From contig JAFACJ010000801.1 in the NCBI GenBank assembly GCA_023425615.1, positions 1 to 5,740 on the forward strand: 5,740 bases of DNA, given 5' to 3'. This DNA comes from Actinomycetes bacterium. GTDB lineage: Bacteria > Actinomycetota > Actinomycetes > Streptosporangiales > Streptosporangiaceae. Positions 5,682 to 5,740 of the stretch are shown here, one piece after another. The position numbers and the translations under genes are program-made. Position 1 is the first letter of the stretch, and every line of letters begins with the position of its first letter. The notes beneath the pieces are model-generated. The model made no database searches, was not told the DNA's origin, and saw only the letters and a program-made list of their open reading frames with translations.

Positions 5682-5740
5682 ATCGCCTCCTCGAAACTGG
5701 TGCTTGCCCCACGGGTGGGAGAACGGCTGCGGGCGGGCAC
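5682..5740. other. upstream edge of the operon, no gene assigned
   Basis: These 59 bases precede the first gene. On the minus strand the frame of the DUF35-thiolase gene remains open to the edge (codons 5738-5682) with no start codon visible. None of the three minus-strand frames contains a stop here, so no upstream gene can be seen to end. A short inverted repeat CCCAC-GG-GTGGG lies at 5708-5719. I see no convincing promoter, which would probably lie beyond the window if the operon starts here. Confidence 0.4.
5686..5691 (-). promoter_or_regulatory. ribosome binding site deciding the GTG start of the DUF35-thiolase gene
   Basis: AGGAGG on the minus strand lies four bases before the GTG at 5681. 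It also lies two bases before an out-of-frame ATG at 5683, which would give an unrelated 70-codon frame and is not used here. The better spacing and the DUF35 start favour GTG. Confidence 0.75.

Noticed and set aside
5708..5719. CCCAC-GG-GTGGG inverted repeat upstream of the operon, possible operator
   Set aside because: The arms are only 5 bp, no promoter elements are recognised around it, and the region is cut by the window edge, so it is not supported as an operator.
5468..5740. Minus-strand frame of 90 codons covering the first gene's start
   Set aside because: It overlaps the DUF35 zinc ribbon in another frame and is Ser/Arg/Ala-rich. It would need the real gene to be wrong.
1..5740. 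CRISPR array, tRNA/rRNA, insertion sequence, prophage or defence system
   Set aside because: No regularly spaced repeats, tRNA-like cloverleaf, transposase or nuclease motifs were seen. Almost the whole window is explained by metabolic genes.

Overview
The window is very GC-rich (roughly 70% or more by eye). Its codons end almost always in C or G, and it has GTG/ATG starts, strong AGGAGG-type ribosome binding sites and ATGA/TGAATG gene junctions. Together these point to an actinomycete chromosome (Streptomyces, Actinomadura, Thermomonospora or mycobacterial relatives). I cannot name the species. All supported genes lie on the minus strand and are read from high to low coordinates. I see no RNA gene, insertion sequence, CRISPR array or prophage trace.

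Layout in transcription order. (1) 5681-4014 encodes a 555-aa fusion of an N-terminal DUF35 zinc ribbon/OB-fold domain to a thiolase-like (SCP2/lipid-transfer, Ltp2-like) domain. (2) 4017-3097 encodes a 306-aa alpha/beta hydrolase and overlaps gene 1 through ATGA. (3) 3096-2584 encodes a 170-aa DoxX-family membrane protein that starts on the base after the stop codon of gene 2. (4) 2548-1727 encodes a 273-aa beta-hydroxyacid dehydrogenase of the 3-hydroxyisobutyrate dehydrogenase family. (5) 1703-666 encodes a 345-aa DapB-like NAD(P)-dependent dehydrogenase. (6) After a 115-base gap containing a 12-bp perfect stem-loop, 550-1 encodes the first 183 residues of a YtcJ-like amidohydrolase (family 3) that runs off the left edge.

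Genes 1-5 are so tightly packed (gaps of -4, 0, 35 and 23 bases) that a single transcript is likely. The content suggests a small-molecule catabolic operon. A CoA-thioester-handling aldolase or thiolase-like enzyme, a hydrolase and two dissimilar NAD(P)-dependent dehydrogenases would act on a branched, steroid-like, terpenoid or aromatic side chain, and the amidohydrolase may add a hydrolytic step. The substrate cannot be read from the sequence. The most interesting protein is the DUF35-thiolase fusion. It seems to lack the thiolase nucleophilic cysteine, and it resembles in a single chain the separate ChsH2-DUF35/Ltp2 retro-aldolase partners of steroid side-chain degradation.
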